Source: Nereida sp965655635
Lineage (GTDB): Bacteria > Pseudomonadota > Alphaproteobacteria > Rhodobacterales > Rhodobacteraceae
Assembly (NCBI RefSeq): GCF_965655635.1
Contig: NZ_CBFHHE010000012.1
Span: 1-64,000, forward strand
Direction: 5' to 3'
Length of the DNA stretch: 64,000 bases
Shown here: one piece after another, positions 32,868-40,457 of the stretch
How the letters are laid out: every line of letters starts with the position of its first letter
Numbering within the stretch: position 1 is the stretch's first letter
The notes under the pieces: model-generated
Database searches by the model: none
Told to the model about the DNA's origin: nothing
The model's input: the letters and a program-made list of their open reading frames with translations, nothing else
Program-made: the position numbers and the translations under genes

Positions 32868-33035
32868 TCACTGGCCTGTGCCTTCAGGGACAGCGCCATC
32901 GCCGTAAAGCAGATCAACGGTTGACTGGGGCACAGAAACCTCGACGGCATTATCGGCTGAACTGTCCCCGATTTTACCTGAACAGCCCGACAAGGCAGTG
33001 ATTGTAAGCAGGCAAAATGTAGAGAGTAAACGCAT
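32868..33035 (-). CDS. small lipoprotein, 55 aa
   Basis: Translation from ATG 33035 gives MRLLSTFCLLTITALSGCSGKIG..., a signal peptide ending in a lipobox LSGC, followed by about 38 acidic, low-complexity residues. A GAGGA ribosome binding site precedes the ATG. The mature peptide is too short for a known domain. Lipidation and attachment to the membrane are inferred from the lipobox; Ser at +2 would favour the outer membrane. No family is recognised. It converges with the DUF2161 gene. Confidence 0.7.
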   Translation of the reverse strand: MRLLSTFCLLTITALSGCSGKIGDSSADNAVEVSVPQSTVDLLYGDGAVPEGTGQ

Positions 33036-33363
33036 AGACTTATCCTCGAACCAATTAAGAATCTGCACACAGGCTGTGTGCTTGCCTGCTTTTGGACAAC
33101 AAAAAACCTAATAATTGATGAATTGGGGCTTATTTCGCGCCTTAATTGCTAAAAGTGGCAATATTTCGTGAACAGTAGCGCGTGAATCTTAGGAATTGTT
33201 TTACTTTCGTATAGGCACTTAGCGCCAAGGCGTTGTGTTTGCCTGGCGTGAAACTCGGGTTTTTTAGGGGGCGTTTTAGTCCGTGACCCAGCTGTAATGT
33301 ACGCGAAATGGACGGTGTTTGAGCGGCTGAATTTGAGTGCAAAAAGAATCTTGGGAGGGGCTG
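33036..33363. other. AT-richer intergenic region upstream of groES promoter
   Basis: About 330 bp before the groESL promoter hold no plausible gene. Frames on the minus strand (for example 33142-33342) lack ribosome binding sites and recognisable sequence. The stretch may contain further regulatory sites. Confidence 0.5.
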
Positions 33364-33392
33364 TTGACACCTTCATGGACGCCGCCTAACTA
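33364..33392 (+). promoter_or_regulatory. groESL promoter, sigma-70 type
   Basis: TTGACA at 33364-33369 and TAACTA at 33387-33392 are separated by 17 bp. The CIRCE-like operator begins eight bases downstream. Confidence 0.6.
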
Positions 33393-33399
33393 TCGCTCG

Positions 33400-33426
33400 T
33401 TAGCACTCGCCCAGAGTGAGTGACAA
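33400..33426 (+). promoter_or_regulatory. CIRCE-like HrcA operator of groESL
   Basis: TTAGCACTC, nine bases, then GAGTGACAA matches the CIRCE consensus TTAGCACTC-N9-GAGTGCTAA except for two changes in the right arm. HrcA represses groESL through this element in many alphaproteobacteria. Confidence 0.88.
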
Positions 33427-33458
33427 GAATTGAAACTTGAAACTAAGGAGCTGCACAG

Positions 33459-33746
33459 ATGGCAATTAAACCACTTCATGACCGTGTATTGGTCGAGCGC
33501 GTGGAAAGCGAAGAAAAAACAGCGGGTGGCTTGATCATCCCTGAGTCCGCAAAAGAAAAGCCTGCGGAAGGTGTGATTGTTGCTGCTGGTGAAGGCGCAC
33601 GCAAGGACAGCGGTGAGCTGATCCCGATGGCCGTCAAAGAAGGCGACAAAGTTCTGTTCGGCAAATGGTCCGGCACAGAAGTGACTGTCGACGGCAAAGA
33701 GCTGTTGATCATGAAAGAAAGCGACGTTCTGGGCATCCTGTCCTAA
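33459..33746 (+). CDS. groES: co-chaperonin GroES
   Basis: The 95-residue GroES has the KPLHDRVLVERVESEEKTAGGLIIPESAKEKPAEGVIVAAG start with the mobile loop, and ends LLIMKESDVLGIL. It caps GroEL and opens the folding chamber. AAGGAG precedes ATG 33459. It is followed 53 bp later by groEL, in an operon behind a sigma-70 promoter and a CIRCE-like operator. Confidence 0.98.
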   Translation: MAIKPLHDRVLVERVESEEKTAGGLIIPESAKEKPAEGVIVAAGEGARKDSGELIPMAVKEGDKVLFGKWSGTEVTVDGKELLIMKESDVLGILS

Positions 33747-33799
33747 GCGTTTCTGTTTTCAGTTCATATAAATACACAAGATTTTAAGGAGCATTTGAA

Positions 33800-35443
33800 A
33801 TGGCTGTTAAAGAAGTCAAATTCGACACAGACGCCCGCGACCGCATGCTGCGCGGCGTAAACACGCTTGCTAACGCGGTTAAAGTTACGCTCGGCCCCAA
33901 AGGTCGCAACGTAGTTTTGGACAAATCATTCGGCGCACCGCGCATCACCAAAGACGGTGTATCTGTTGCCAAAGAGATCGAGCTTGAAGATAAGTTTGAG
34001 AACATGGGCGCGCAGATGGTCAAAGAAGTGGCCTCACGCACCAATGACGAAGCTGGTGACGGCACAACAACTGCTACAGTACTTGCACAAGCCATCGTTA
34101 AAGAAGGCATGAAGTCTGTTGCAGCTGGCATGAACCCAATGGACTTGAAGCGCGGCATCGACCTTGCAACTGCTAAAGTTGTTGACGCGATCAAAGCGGC
34201 AGCACGCCCTGTTTCTGACAGCGACGAAGTTGCACAAGTTGGTACCATCTCTGCAAACGGCGAAATCGAAATTGGCCGTCAAATCGCGGATGCGATGCAA
34301 AAAGTGGGCAACGAAGGCGTTATCACTGTTGAAGAGAACAAAGGTCTGGAAACAGAAACCGATGTTGTTGAAGGCATGCAGTTCGACCGCGGTTACCTGT
34401 CACCCTACTTCGTGACCAACCCAGACAAAATGACAACCGAGCTGGAAGATTGCTTGATCTTGCTGCACGAGAAGAAATTGTCTTCACTTCAGCCAATGGT
34501 TCCACTGCTCGAAACAGTGATCCAGTCCGGCAAGCCACTTCTGATCATCGCAGAAGACGTAGAAGGTGAGGCGCTTGCCACACTCGTCGTCAACAAACTG
34601 CGCGGCGGTCTGAAAATTGCGGCTGTTAAAGCACCTGGTTTCGGCGATCGTCGTAAAGCCATGTTGCAAGACATCGCGATCCTGACTGGCGGCCAAGTGA
34701 TTTCCGAAGATCTGGGCATGAAGCTTGAGTCTGTCACAATGGACATGCTGGGCACAGCCAAGCGCGTTGCGATCACCAAAGACGAAACAACAATCGTTGA
34801 CGGTGCTGGTTCCAAGCCAGAGATCGAAGCTCGCGTGACACAAATCCGTCAGCAGATCCAAGAAACAGACAGCGATTACGACCGTGAGAAGCTGCAAGAG
34901 CGCGTTGCCAAACTGGCAGGCGGTGTTGCTGTTATCCGCGTCGGCGGCATGTCAGAAGTCGAAGTAAAAGAGCGCAAAGACCGCGTTGATGATGCCCTGA
35001 ACGCGACACGTGCCGCTGTTCAAGAAGGTATCGTTGTTGGTGGTGGTGTTGCTCTGGTACAGGCTGCCAAATCGCTTGACGGTCTCGAAGGTGCAAACAA
35101 CGATCAAAACGTTGGTATTTCGATCGTGCGCAAAGCCATCGAAGCGCCACTGCGTCAGATTGCTGAAAATGCCGGTGTTGACGGTGCAGTTGTTGCGGGC
35201 AAAATCCGCGAGAGCGACGACAAATCGTTCGGTTTCAACGCACAAACTGAAGAATATGGCGACATGTTCAAGTTCGGCGTCATCGACCCAGCAAAAGTAT
35301 GCCGCACCGCGTTGCAAGACGCCGCATCTGTTGCATCACTTCTCATCACAACCGAAGCAATGGTTGCTGATAAGCCATCGAAAGACGGCGGCGCACCAGC
35401 AGGCGGCATGCCTGACATGGGCGGCATGGGCGGCATGATGTAA
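33800..35443 (+). CDS. groEL: chaperonin GroEL
   Basis: The 547-residue chaperonin has the ATP-binding GDGTTTATV, the conserved DRVDDALNATRAAVQEGIVVGGG and the classic C-terminal GGMPDMGGMGGMM tail. Length and composition are standard. It folds proteins together with GroES. Codon use is strongly biased toward GTT/GCA-type codons, as in the atp genes. It is the only GroEL in the window; many roseobacters have one or more extra copies elsewhere. A terminator follows at 35502. Confidence 0.99.
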   Translation: MAVKEVKFDTDARDRMLRGVNTLANAVKVTLGPKGRNVVLDKSFGAPRITKDGVSVAKEIELEDKFENMGAQMVKEVASRTNDEAGDGTTTATVLAQAIVKEGMKSVAAGMNPMDLKRGIDLATAKVVDAIKAAARPVSDSDEVAQVGTISANGEIEIGRQIADAMQKVGNEGVITVEENKGLETETDVVEGMQFDRGYLSPYFVTNPDKMTTELEDCLILLHEKKLSSLQPMVPLLETVIQSGKPLLIIAEDVEGEALATLVVNKLRGGLKIAAVKAPGFGDRRKAMLQDIAILTGGQVISEDLGMKLESVTMDMLGTAKRVAITKDETTIVDGAGSKPEIEARVTQIRQQIQETDSDYDREKLQERVAKLAGGVAVIRVGGMSEVEVKERKDRVDDALNATRAAVQEGIVVGGGVALVQAAKSLDGLEGANNDQNVGISIVRKAIEAPLRQIAENAGVDGAVVAGKIRESDDKSFGFNAQTEEYGDMFKFGVIDPAKVCRTALQDAASVASLLITTEAMVADKPSKDGGAPAGGMPDMGGMGGMM

Positions 35444-35501
35444 TCACCCATAGTTCCCCGTTTCCGGGGAATGGGTGACGCATCTGCGTTCACGAAAATT
35501 G

Positions 35502-35535
35502 GGGCCTCTCCTGTGTTGGAGGGGCCCTTTTTGTT
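35502..35535 (+). terminator. groESL terminator
   Basis: A 10-bp stem (35502-35511/35518-35527, loop TGTGTT) is followed by TTTTTGTTTG. It lies about 60 bp after the groEL stop, beyond a second small hairpin near 35454-35471 that has no T-run. Confidence 0.9.
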
Positions 35536-35648
35536 TGCCGGACGTGTTCTGGTGTCAGGTCGTCTTGTGACACCGTGCGGCAGGTGATGCTGGCGGTGTG
35601 GGGGGGAGATACCGTAGGCATATCTGAGAGAATGAAAGTGACCGCCTG

Positions 35649-36518
35649 ATGCGCCTGATCCTGTTGATATGCCTAACGATGCTTGCGTTTGCGGCGAACT
35701 CTTTGCTGACGCGCGCCGGGGTTGTGGCTGGTGCGGACCCGATGCAGTTTGCGGTGCTGCGGGTTGTGGCGGGGGCGGTTACGTTGTGCGGATTGGTTGC
35801 GCTGCGCGGGCGTCATTCGGTCGGTGGCTTTCAGCTTTTTGCGGCTCAGCGCGTGTTTGGCGCGCTCGCGTTGGTGACGTATCTGATTGGGTTTTCCCTT
35901 GCTTACCGTGTCCTTGATGCAGGGCTTGGCGCGCTCATTTTGTTTGGCGTCGTGCAAATGGGATTGTTCGGATATGCCCTTGTGCGCCGACAACCGGTTA
36001 GCGTTTTTCGTTGGAGCGGCATGTGGTTGGCGATGGTTGGCCTTGCTTGGTTTGTCTGGCCAGTGCCCGCTGCGGTGGATGAAGGCGTGGTGCGTGTTGA
36101 TCTTTGGGGCGCGGTCTTGATGGCTGTCGCGGGTCTTGCGTGGGCGGCCTACACAGTTAACGGGCAGGGCGCGCGTGACCCCTTGGGCGCATCAGCGGGT
36201 AACTTTGCGTGGGCGGCTGTTGGGATGTTGCCGGTGTTGGTTTTGGTGCCAAGCGGCGCGATGCCGCTGATTGGCGCGCTTAGCGCAATTTCGTCTGGGG
36301 CCATCGCTTCTGGTTTGGGGTACGCGCTGTGGTTCAAGGTGTTGCCGCAAATCCATACAACGACCGCTGGCATCGCACAGTTAAGCGTGCCGGTCATTGC
36401 GCTTGTTTTGGGCGCGGTCCTTTTGGGCGAAGTGCCGAATGTTCGCGCGATGCTTGCGGCCTCTGTGGTCATCGCGGGCATCGGGGTCGCGATGATCCCA
36501 AGCAGGGCGCGGGCCTAG
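35649..36518 (+). CDS. EamA/DMT-superfamily transporter, second copy
   Basis: The 289-residue protein has ten hydrophobic segments in two repeats, with the first helix LILLICLTMLAFAANSLLTRAGV and the later ones WGAVLMAVAGLAWAAYTV and VPVIALVLGAVLLGEVPN, which is the EamA signature ending. It should be an inner-membrane exporter or permease of unknown substrate. It shares only family-level similarity with the gene at 490-1419, so they are not recent duplicates. It converges with purK, with only seven bases between the stops. Confidence 0.85.
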   Translation: MRLILLICLTMLAFAANSLLTRAGVVAGADPMQFAVLRVVAGAVTLCGLVALRGRHSVGGFQLFAAQRVFGALALVTYLIGFSLAYRVLDAGLGALILFGVVQMGLFGYALVRRQPVSVFRWSGMWLAMVGLAWFVWPVPAAVDEGVVRVDLWGAVLMAVAGLAWAAYTVNGQGARDPLGASAGNFAWAAVGMLPVLVLVPSGAMPLIGALSAISSGAIASGLGYALWFKVLPQIHTTTAGIAQLSVPVIALVLGAVLLGEVPNVRAMLAASVVIAGIGVAMIPSRARA

Positions 36519-36525
36519 CCGTCTG

Positions 36526-37611
36526 CTAAGGCGTGATGAAGTTAACGTGGCCCATTTTTCGGCCCTGTTTGACGTCAGCTTTGCCGTACAGATGCACCGC
36601 CGCGTTTGAGCCAAGCAAAGCTGGCAGCCGGTCCATATCATCCCCGATCAGGTTTTCCATCCGCACGTCGCTGTGGCGTGTGCCGTCGCCCAAGGGCCAT
36701 CCGGCGATGGCGCGGATGTGCTGTTCAAACTGGCATGTGGTGCAGCCGTTTTGCGTCCAGTGACCAGAGTTGTGCACGCGCGGGGCGATCTCGTTTACGA
36801 CCAAGCCTGTGGGTGTCACAAAAAGTTCAAGGCCCATGACGCCTACGTATTCAAGGGCGTTCAAGATTTTGGCGGCCATCAAAACCGCGTCCATCCGCTG
36901 TGGCGCGGGGACAGTTGTGGGCACTGTGGTGGTGCGCAAAATGCCGTCTGAATGCACGTTTTCGCCTGGATCATAACAGACCACCTCGCCTGATGGGCTT
37001 CGCGCGGCGATGACGCTGATCTCGCAGCTGAACGGGACAAATCCTTCTAGAACACATGGCGCGCCTTGGACCGCTTCAAGGGCGGCGGCGGCTTCAGAGA
37101 TGTCGTTTATGCGGACTTGGCCCTTGCCGTCATACCCAAAGCGGCGGGTTTTCAAGATCGCTGGCGTGCCAAAAGTTTCGAGTGCTTTGGTTAATGATGC
37201 CAGATCGGTGATGTCAGCATACTGCGCAGTGCGCAGGCCCAAGCCGCTGAGAAAGTCTTTTTCGGTCAGGCGATCTTGGCTGGTTGAAAGCGCTGCGCGG
37301 CCCGGCCGGATTGTGCTGTGGTCCTGGATCAGATCAAGCGCCGCCGTGGGAATGTTTTCAAACTCATAGCTGACCACATCAACAGAGCGCGCAAAATTCA
37401 ACAGCGCGTCGGCGTCGTCATAGGCGGCTTTGAAATGGTAATTGGCCACATGCGAGGCAGGGCAGTCACCGGCGGGTTCAAAAATGCAGGTCTTGAAGCC
37501 AAGGCGCGAGGCCGCAACGGATAACATTCGCCCCAGCTGACCGCCGCCCAAAATGCCGATTGTCGCGCCTTGGGGCAATGCGCCCGCGGGCAGTGTCGCG
37601 GTGTCAGTCAT
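36526..37611 (-). CDS. purK: 5-(carboxyamino)imidazole ribonucleotide synthase
   Basis: The 361-residue ATP-grasp enzyme has GATIGILGGGQLGRMLSVAASRLGF at the N-terminus, SYEFENIPT, the ATP-site KTRRFGYDGKGQ, EGFVPFSCEISVI and the catalytic NEIAPRVHNSGHWT with later QFEQHIRAIAGWPLG. It converts AIR, ATP and bicarbonate to N5-CAIR. ATG 37611 was chosen because CAGGAG lies just upstream; the longer frame to 37683 overlaps purE. Its start overlaps the purE stop by eight bases, so purEK are translationally coupled. It converges with the EamA gene. Confidence 0.96.
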   Translation of the reverse strand: MTDTATLPAGALPQGATIGILGGGQLGRMLSVAASRLGFKTCIFEPAGDCPASHVANYHFKAAYDDADALLNFARSVDVVSYEFENIPTAALDLIQDHSTIRPGRAALSTSQDRLTEKDFLSGLGLRTAQYADITDLASLTKALETFGTPAILKTRRFGYDGKGQVRINDISEAAAALEAVQGAPCVLEGFVPFSCEISVIAARSPSGEVVCYDPGENVHSDGILRTTTVPTTVPAPQRMDAVLMAAKILNALEYVGVMGLELFVTPTGLVVNEIAPRVHNSGHWTQNGCTTCQFEQHIRAIAGWPLGDGTRHSDVRMENLIGDDMDRLPALLGSNAAVHLYGKADVKQGRKMGHVNFITP

Positions 37612-38089
37612 CTGTTGGCTCCTGCGGGATGGATGCGGATAAATCAGCGCGCCATTTATCGAGCCGTGCGGCCAGCGTATCATCAGATGTGGCCAAAATA
37701 CCGGCGGCCATTAGGCCTGCGTTGGCAGCACCTGCCGCGCCAATCGCCATGGTCGCAACGGGATATCCTTTTGGCATTTGCAGGATAGAATACAGGCTGT
37801 CCACACCCGAAAGTGCCTTGGTTTGAACGGGCACACCCACCACAGGCACGCGGGTTTTGGACGCCATCATACCGGGCAAATGGGCGGCACCACCCGCACC
37901 TGCGATGATCACTTTGAGACCACGCTCGGCGGCGGTTTTGCCGTATTCCCAAAGCCGGTCAGGGGTGCGGTGCGCCGAGACGATCTTGGTCTCATAGGCG
38001 ATGCCTAATTCATCGAGGATTGTGGCTGCGTTTTTCATGGTAGGCCAATCGCTTTGGCTGCCCATGATGATACCGACTGTGATGGACAT
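37604..38089 (-). CDS. purE: 5-(carboxyamino)imidazole ribonucleotide mutase
   Basis: The 161-residue mutase has GIIMGSQSDWPTMKNAATILDELGI, SAHRTPDRLWEYG, the GAGGAAHLPGMMASKTRVPVVGVP signature and LYSILQMPKGYPVATMAIG. It turns N5-CAIR into CAIR, the step after PurK in purine synthesis. The length is standard for class I PurE. It is the first gene of purEK; the gap upstream is about 126 bp to the DUF465 gene. Confidence 0.97.
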   Translation of the reverse strand: MSITVGIIMGSQSDWPTMKNAATILDELGIAYETKIVSAHRTPDRLWEYGKTAAERGLKVIIAGAGGAAHLPGMMASKTRVPVVGVPVQTKALSGVDSLYSILQMPKGYPVATMAIGAAGAANAGLMAAGILATSDDTLAARLDKWRADLSASIPQEPTDD

Positions 38090-38215
38090 AGCGCGCCCCT
38101 TTTCGTGGTGTTGATCGCGCGGGGCGGTCGTTGTTGAGGTCGTTATAACGCCGTTGGCCTGTTACGCAATCGGCGCGCCGAAATTGAACGCGGCTGTGGG
38201 CGGGTTGGCCGTATG

Positions 38216-38431
38216 TCAGGCGATAATATCGGGGGTGATGCGGTCTTCGAGTTGCGCGATACGATCTTTCAGGCCGAGTTTTTGTTTTTTTAGGCGCTGC
38301 AACGTGAGCCGGTCAAAGGGGCTGTCCGTCAGTGCTTCGATCGCTGTGTCCAGATCACGGTGCTCTTGGCGCAAAACTTCAAGTTTGATGCGCAACACAT
38401 CTTCGCTTGGCATCTCCATTTGCGCGTTCAT
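38216..38431 (-). CDS. YdcH/DUF465 family protein
   Basis: The 71-residue, highly charged, helical protein contains KLEVLRQEHRDLDTAIEALTDSPFDRLTLQRLKKQKLGLKDRIAQLEDRITPD, the DUF465 hairpin signature with the conserved LKKQKLxLKDxI. The family has no settled function. A purine-rich ribosome binding site (AGAGGA) precedes ATG 38431. It is divergent from hsp20, and the intervening 200 bp hold the sigma-32-like promoter. Confidence 0.85.
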   Translation of the reverse strand: MNAQMEMPSEDVLRIKLEVLRQEHRDLDTAIEALTDSPFDRLTLQRLKKQKLGLKDRIAQLEDRITPDIIA

Positions 38432-38531
38432 TTGCAGTCCTCTGTCTGGGCTTTTGCCGATGTATCTGGGGACCAGTCATCGATCTGTTTCACTTAACTA
38501 CCTGATTCTAGCCTATTTCACCTAGGAAAAC

Positions 38532-38560
38532 CTTGCGAAGCCGTAAACGCGCCCCCATAT
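38532..38560 (+). promoter_or_regulatory. RpoH (sigma-32)-type heat-shock promoter
   Basis: CTTGCGAA at 38532-38539 and CCCCATAT at 38553-38560, separated by 13 bp, match the RpoH consensus. The element lies 74 bp ahead of hsp20. Confidence 0.75.
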
Positions 38561-38634
38561 TTTATCCCATGAAGCGCATTGCCTTGATTTGGGGTGCGCC
38601 TTGATACCGTCGCTTGACTGAAAAGGACGAATAG

Positions 38635-39048
38635 ATGACGAAATTAACCTTGGGGACCCATCCCTATTTGTTGGGGTTTGAGCAGCTTGAGCGCTTGGTT
38701 GAGCGCAGCGCGAAGACCGGAAACGATGGATACCCGCCCTATAATATCGAACAAACTAGCGACACATCTTACCGCATCACGCTTGCGGTGGCTGGATTTG
38801 GCGATGATGATTTAAGTATCACCGTGGAAGACAGCCAACTTGTGATCCGTGGCCGGCAAACTGATGATAGTGAGGGTCGCGTTTTCTTGCATCGTGGGAT
38901 CGCAGCGCGGCAGTTCCAGAAGTCTTTTGTGCTGGCAGACGGCGTTGAAGTGGGTGCCGCACGGATTGAGAATGGGCTGTTGCACGTTGATCTGAACCGC
39001 GCAGTGCCAGACCGGATCATCCAGAAAATCGAAATTTCAAAAGGGTAA
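38635..39048 (+). CDS. small heat-shock protein Hsp20 (IbpA-like)
   Basis: The 137-residue sHSP has the alpha-crystallin domain: YPPYNIEQTSDTSYRITLAVAGFGDDDLSITVEDSQLVIRG, then GIAARQFQKSFVLADGVEVGAARIENGLLHVDLNRAVPD, and the I-x-I-like end KIEISKG. It holds unfolding proteins for refolding by other chaperones. A RpoH-type promoter stands upstream. It is followed 15 bp later by the DUF1150 gene, so the pair is likely co-transcribed under heat shock. Confidence 0.93.
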   Translation: MTKLTLGTHPYLLGFEQLERLVERSAKTGNDGYPPYNIEQTSDTSYRITLAVAGFGDDDLSITVEDSQLVIRGRQTDDSEGRVFLHRGIAARQFQKSFVLADGVEVGAARIENGLLHVDLNRAVPDRIIQKIEISKG

Positions 39049-39063
39049 GTGGGGGGAATCGAT

Positions 39064-39303
39064 ATGAAAAATGACGTTTCAAATTCAACAGACGCGCGTT
39101 TTGGCGATAACAGCAAGTTGGTTTACGTAAAGCCGATTGCCCTTGATGAATTGCCCGATGAGGTGCGTGAAAAAGTGAACGGGCAGGGCCCATTGTTTGC
39201 GGTGCACAATGATGCAGGCCAACAATTGGCGCTTGTCGCTGGACGACGTTTGGCGTTTGAGTTGGCGCGTGAGAACGATTTGCAGCCAGTAACCGTTCAT
39301 TAA
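39064..39303 (+). CDS. DUF1150 family protein
   Basis: The 79-residue protein has the DUF1150 core KLVYVKPIALDELPDEVREKVNG, then PLFAVHNDAGQQLALVAGRRLAFELARENDLQPVTVH. This family lies downstream of hsp20 genes across alphaproteobacteria and has no known biochemical role. GGGGGAATC precedes ATG 39064. A part in heat-shock physiology is inferred from the conserved neighbour. Confidence 0.87.
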   Translation: MKNDVSNSTDARFGDNSKLVYVKPIALDELPDEVREKVNGQGPLFAVHNDAGQQLALVAGRRLAFELARENDLQPVTVH

Positions 39304-39353
39304 CTGCCACAGACGCAGTAATTGGCGCTGCAGACAAAAGTGAGATCCTGATT

Positions 39354-40388
39354 ATGCGTGCGCCATTTGAGATTGCAGGCAGTGAAATTGCGGCGGGCAG
39401 CAGACAAACTGTTGAGTTGCCCGTCAGCGTGATGGCTAACAACACGCCCGTGGGCTTGAACGTTCATGTGATCCACGGGGCGGATGAGGGCCCCGTTTTT
39501 TTCGTCAGTGCGGCCGTGCACGGCGACGAAGTGGTGGGCGTTGAGATTTGTCGCCGTCTTTTGGCCAGTGTTGATCCCGAATTGTTACGCGGTACGCTGC
39601 TTGTGGTGCCGATTGTAAATGCGTTCGGATTTCTGAACCGGTCGCGATATCTGCCGGACCGGCGGGATTTGAACCGATCGTTTCCTGGCTCATCCAAGGG
39701 GTCTTTAGCGTCCCGTTTGGCCCAGATATTTTTGCGCGACGTTGTTGAGCGGTGCAGCTTTGGTGTTGATTTACACTCAGCTGCGATCCACCGCACAAAT
39801 TTGCCCCAGTGCCGAGTGTCAGCGGGTAATGCGCGTACGCTGGCTATGGCGCGGACATTTGGAGCACCTGTTATTTTGACATCAGATCTGCGCGAAGGCT
39901 CGTTAAGGTCCGAGGCGGCAGAACGCGGGGTTGATGTGCTTTTGTATGAAGCGGGCGAAGGGCTTCGGTTTGATGAGTTTGCGGTGCGCGCGGGCGTGAT
40001 GGGCATAATGCGTGTGTTGCACGGCGCTGACATGGTGGACGACACGGACTTTGATCCGGTGATCACGCCGTCCCTTTTGTGCAGTTCATGCCAGTGGGTG
40101 CGTGCGCCCGCAGGCGGCTTGTTGCGCGCGTTCAAAGGGGATGGCGACGTGGTCGAAAGGGCTGATTTACTGGCGGCGGTGAGCGATCCGTTCGGCGCAG
40201 AAGAGCATGAAATTCTGGCCCCAGCCCCCGGGATTGTGGTGGGCCGCGCGGTGCTGCCCGTTGTGAACGAAGGGGATGCAGTGTTTCATTTGGCGGCCGT
40301 GCGTCAAGGAGATGCGGAAGCGACCGTGGAAGAAATTGCTGCGCAGCTGGATGCCTCTCCGCTGTTTGATGAAGATGAAATTATTTAG
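39354..40388 (+). CDS. succinylglutamate desuccinylase/aspartoacylase family protein
   Basis: The 344-residue M14-like zinc hydrolase has the metal motif VHGDEVVGVEI (His56, Glu59), the DRRDLNRSFPG substrate region, and the third ligand in DLHSAAIHRTN. It presumably cleaves an N-acyl amino acid or a similar amide in the cytoplasm; the true substrate is unknown. It is not beside arginine-catabolism genes, so the AstE activity is not supported. It follows the hsp20-DUF1150 genes by 50 bp, a recurring alphaproteobacterial order. A terminator at 40398 separates it from sat/cysC. Confidence 0.87.
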   Translation: MRAPFEIAGSEIAAGSRQTVELPVSVMANNTPVGLNVHVIHGADEGPVFFVSAAVHGDEVVGVEICRRLLASVDPELLRGTLLVVPIVNAFGFLNRSRYLPDRRDLNRSFPGSSKGSLASRLAQIFLRDVVERCSFGVDLHSAAIHRTNLPQCRVSAGNARTLAMARTFGAPVILTSDLREGSLRSEAAERGVDVLLYEAGEGLRFDEFAVRAGVMGIMRVLHGADMVDDTDFDPVITPSLLCSSCQWVRAPAGGLLRAFKGDGDVVERADLLAAVSDPFGAEEHEILAPAPGIVVGRAVLPVVNEGDAVFHLAAVRQGDAEATVEEIAAQLDASPLFDEDEII

Positions 40389-40397
40389 GCGGGTAGC

Positions 40398-40423
40398 AAA
40401 AAAGGCAGGGTGTGTACCCTGCC
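40398..40423 (-). terminator. sat/cysC terminator
   Basis: An 8-bp stem (40404-40411/40416-40423, loop GTGT) is followed on the minus strand by six T. The plus-strand side has only a short T-run, so it serves mainly the sat/cysC gene. Confidence 0.85.
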
Positions 40424-40457
40424 CTTGTGCGTTTCCGGATATGTCCGCGATCAGAAG

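Noticed and set aside
33142..33376. Two minus-strand frames upstream of groES
   Set aside because: They overlap the promoter region, have no ribosome binding site and resemble no known protein.
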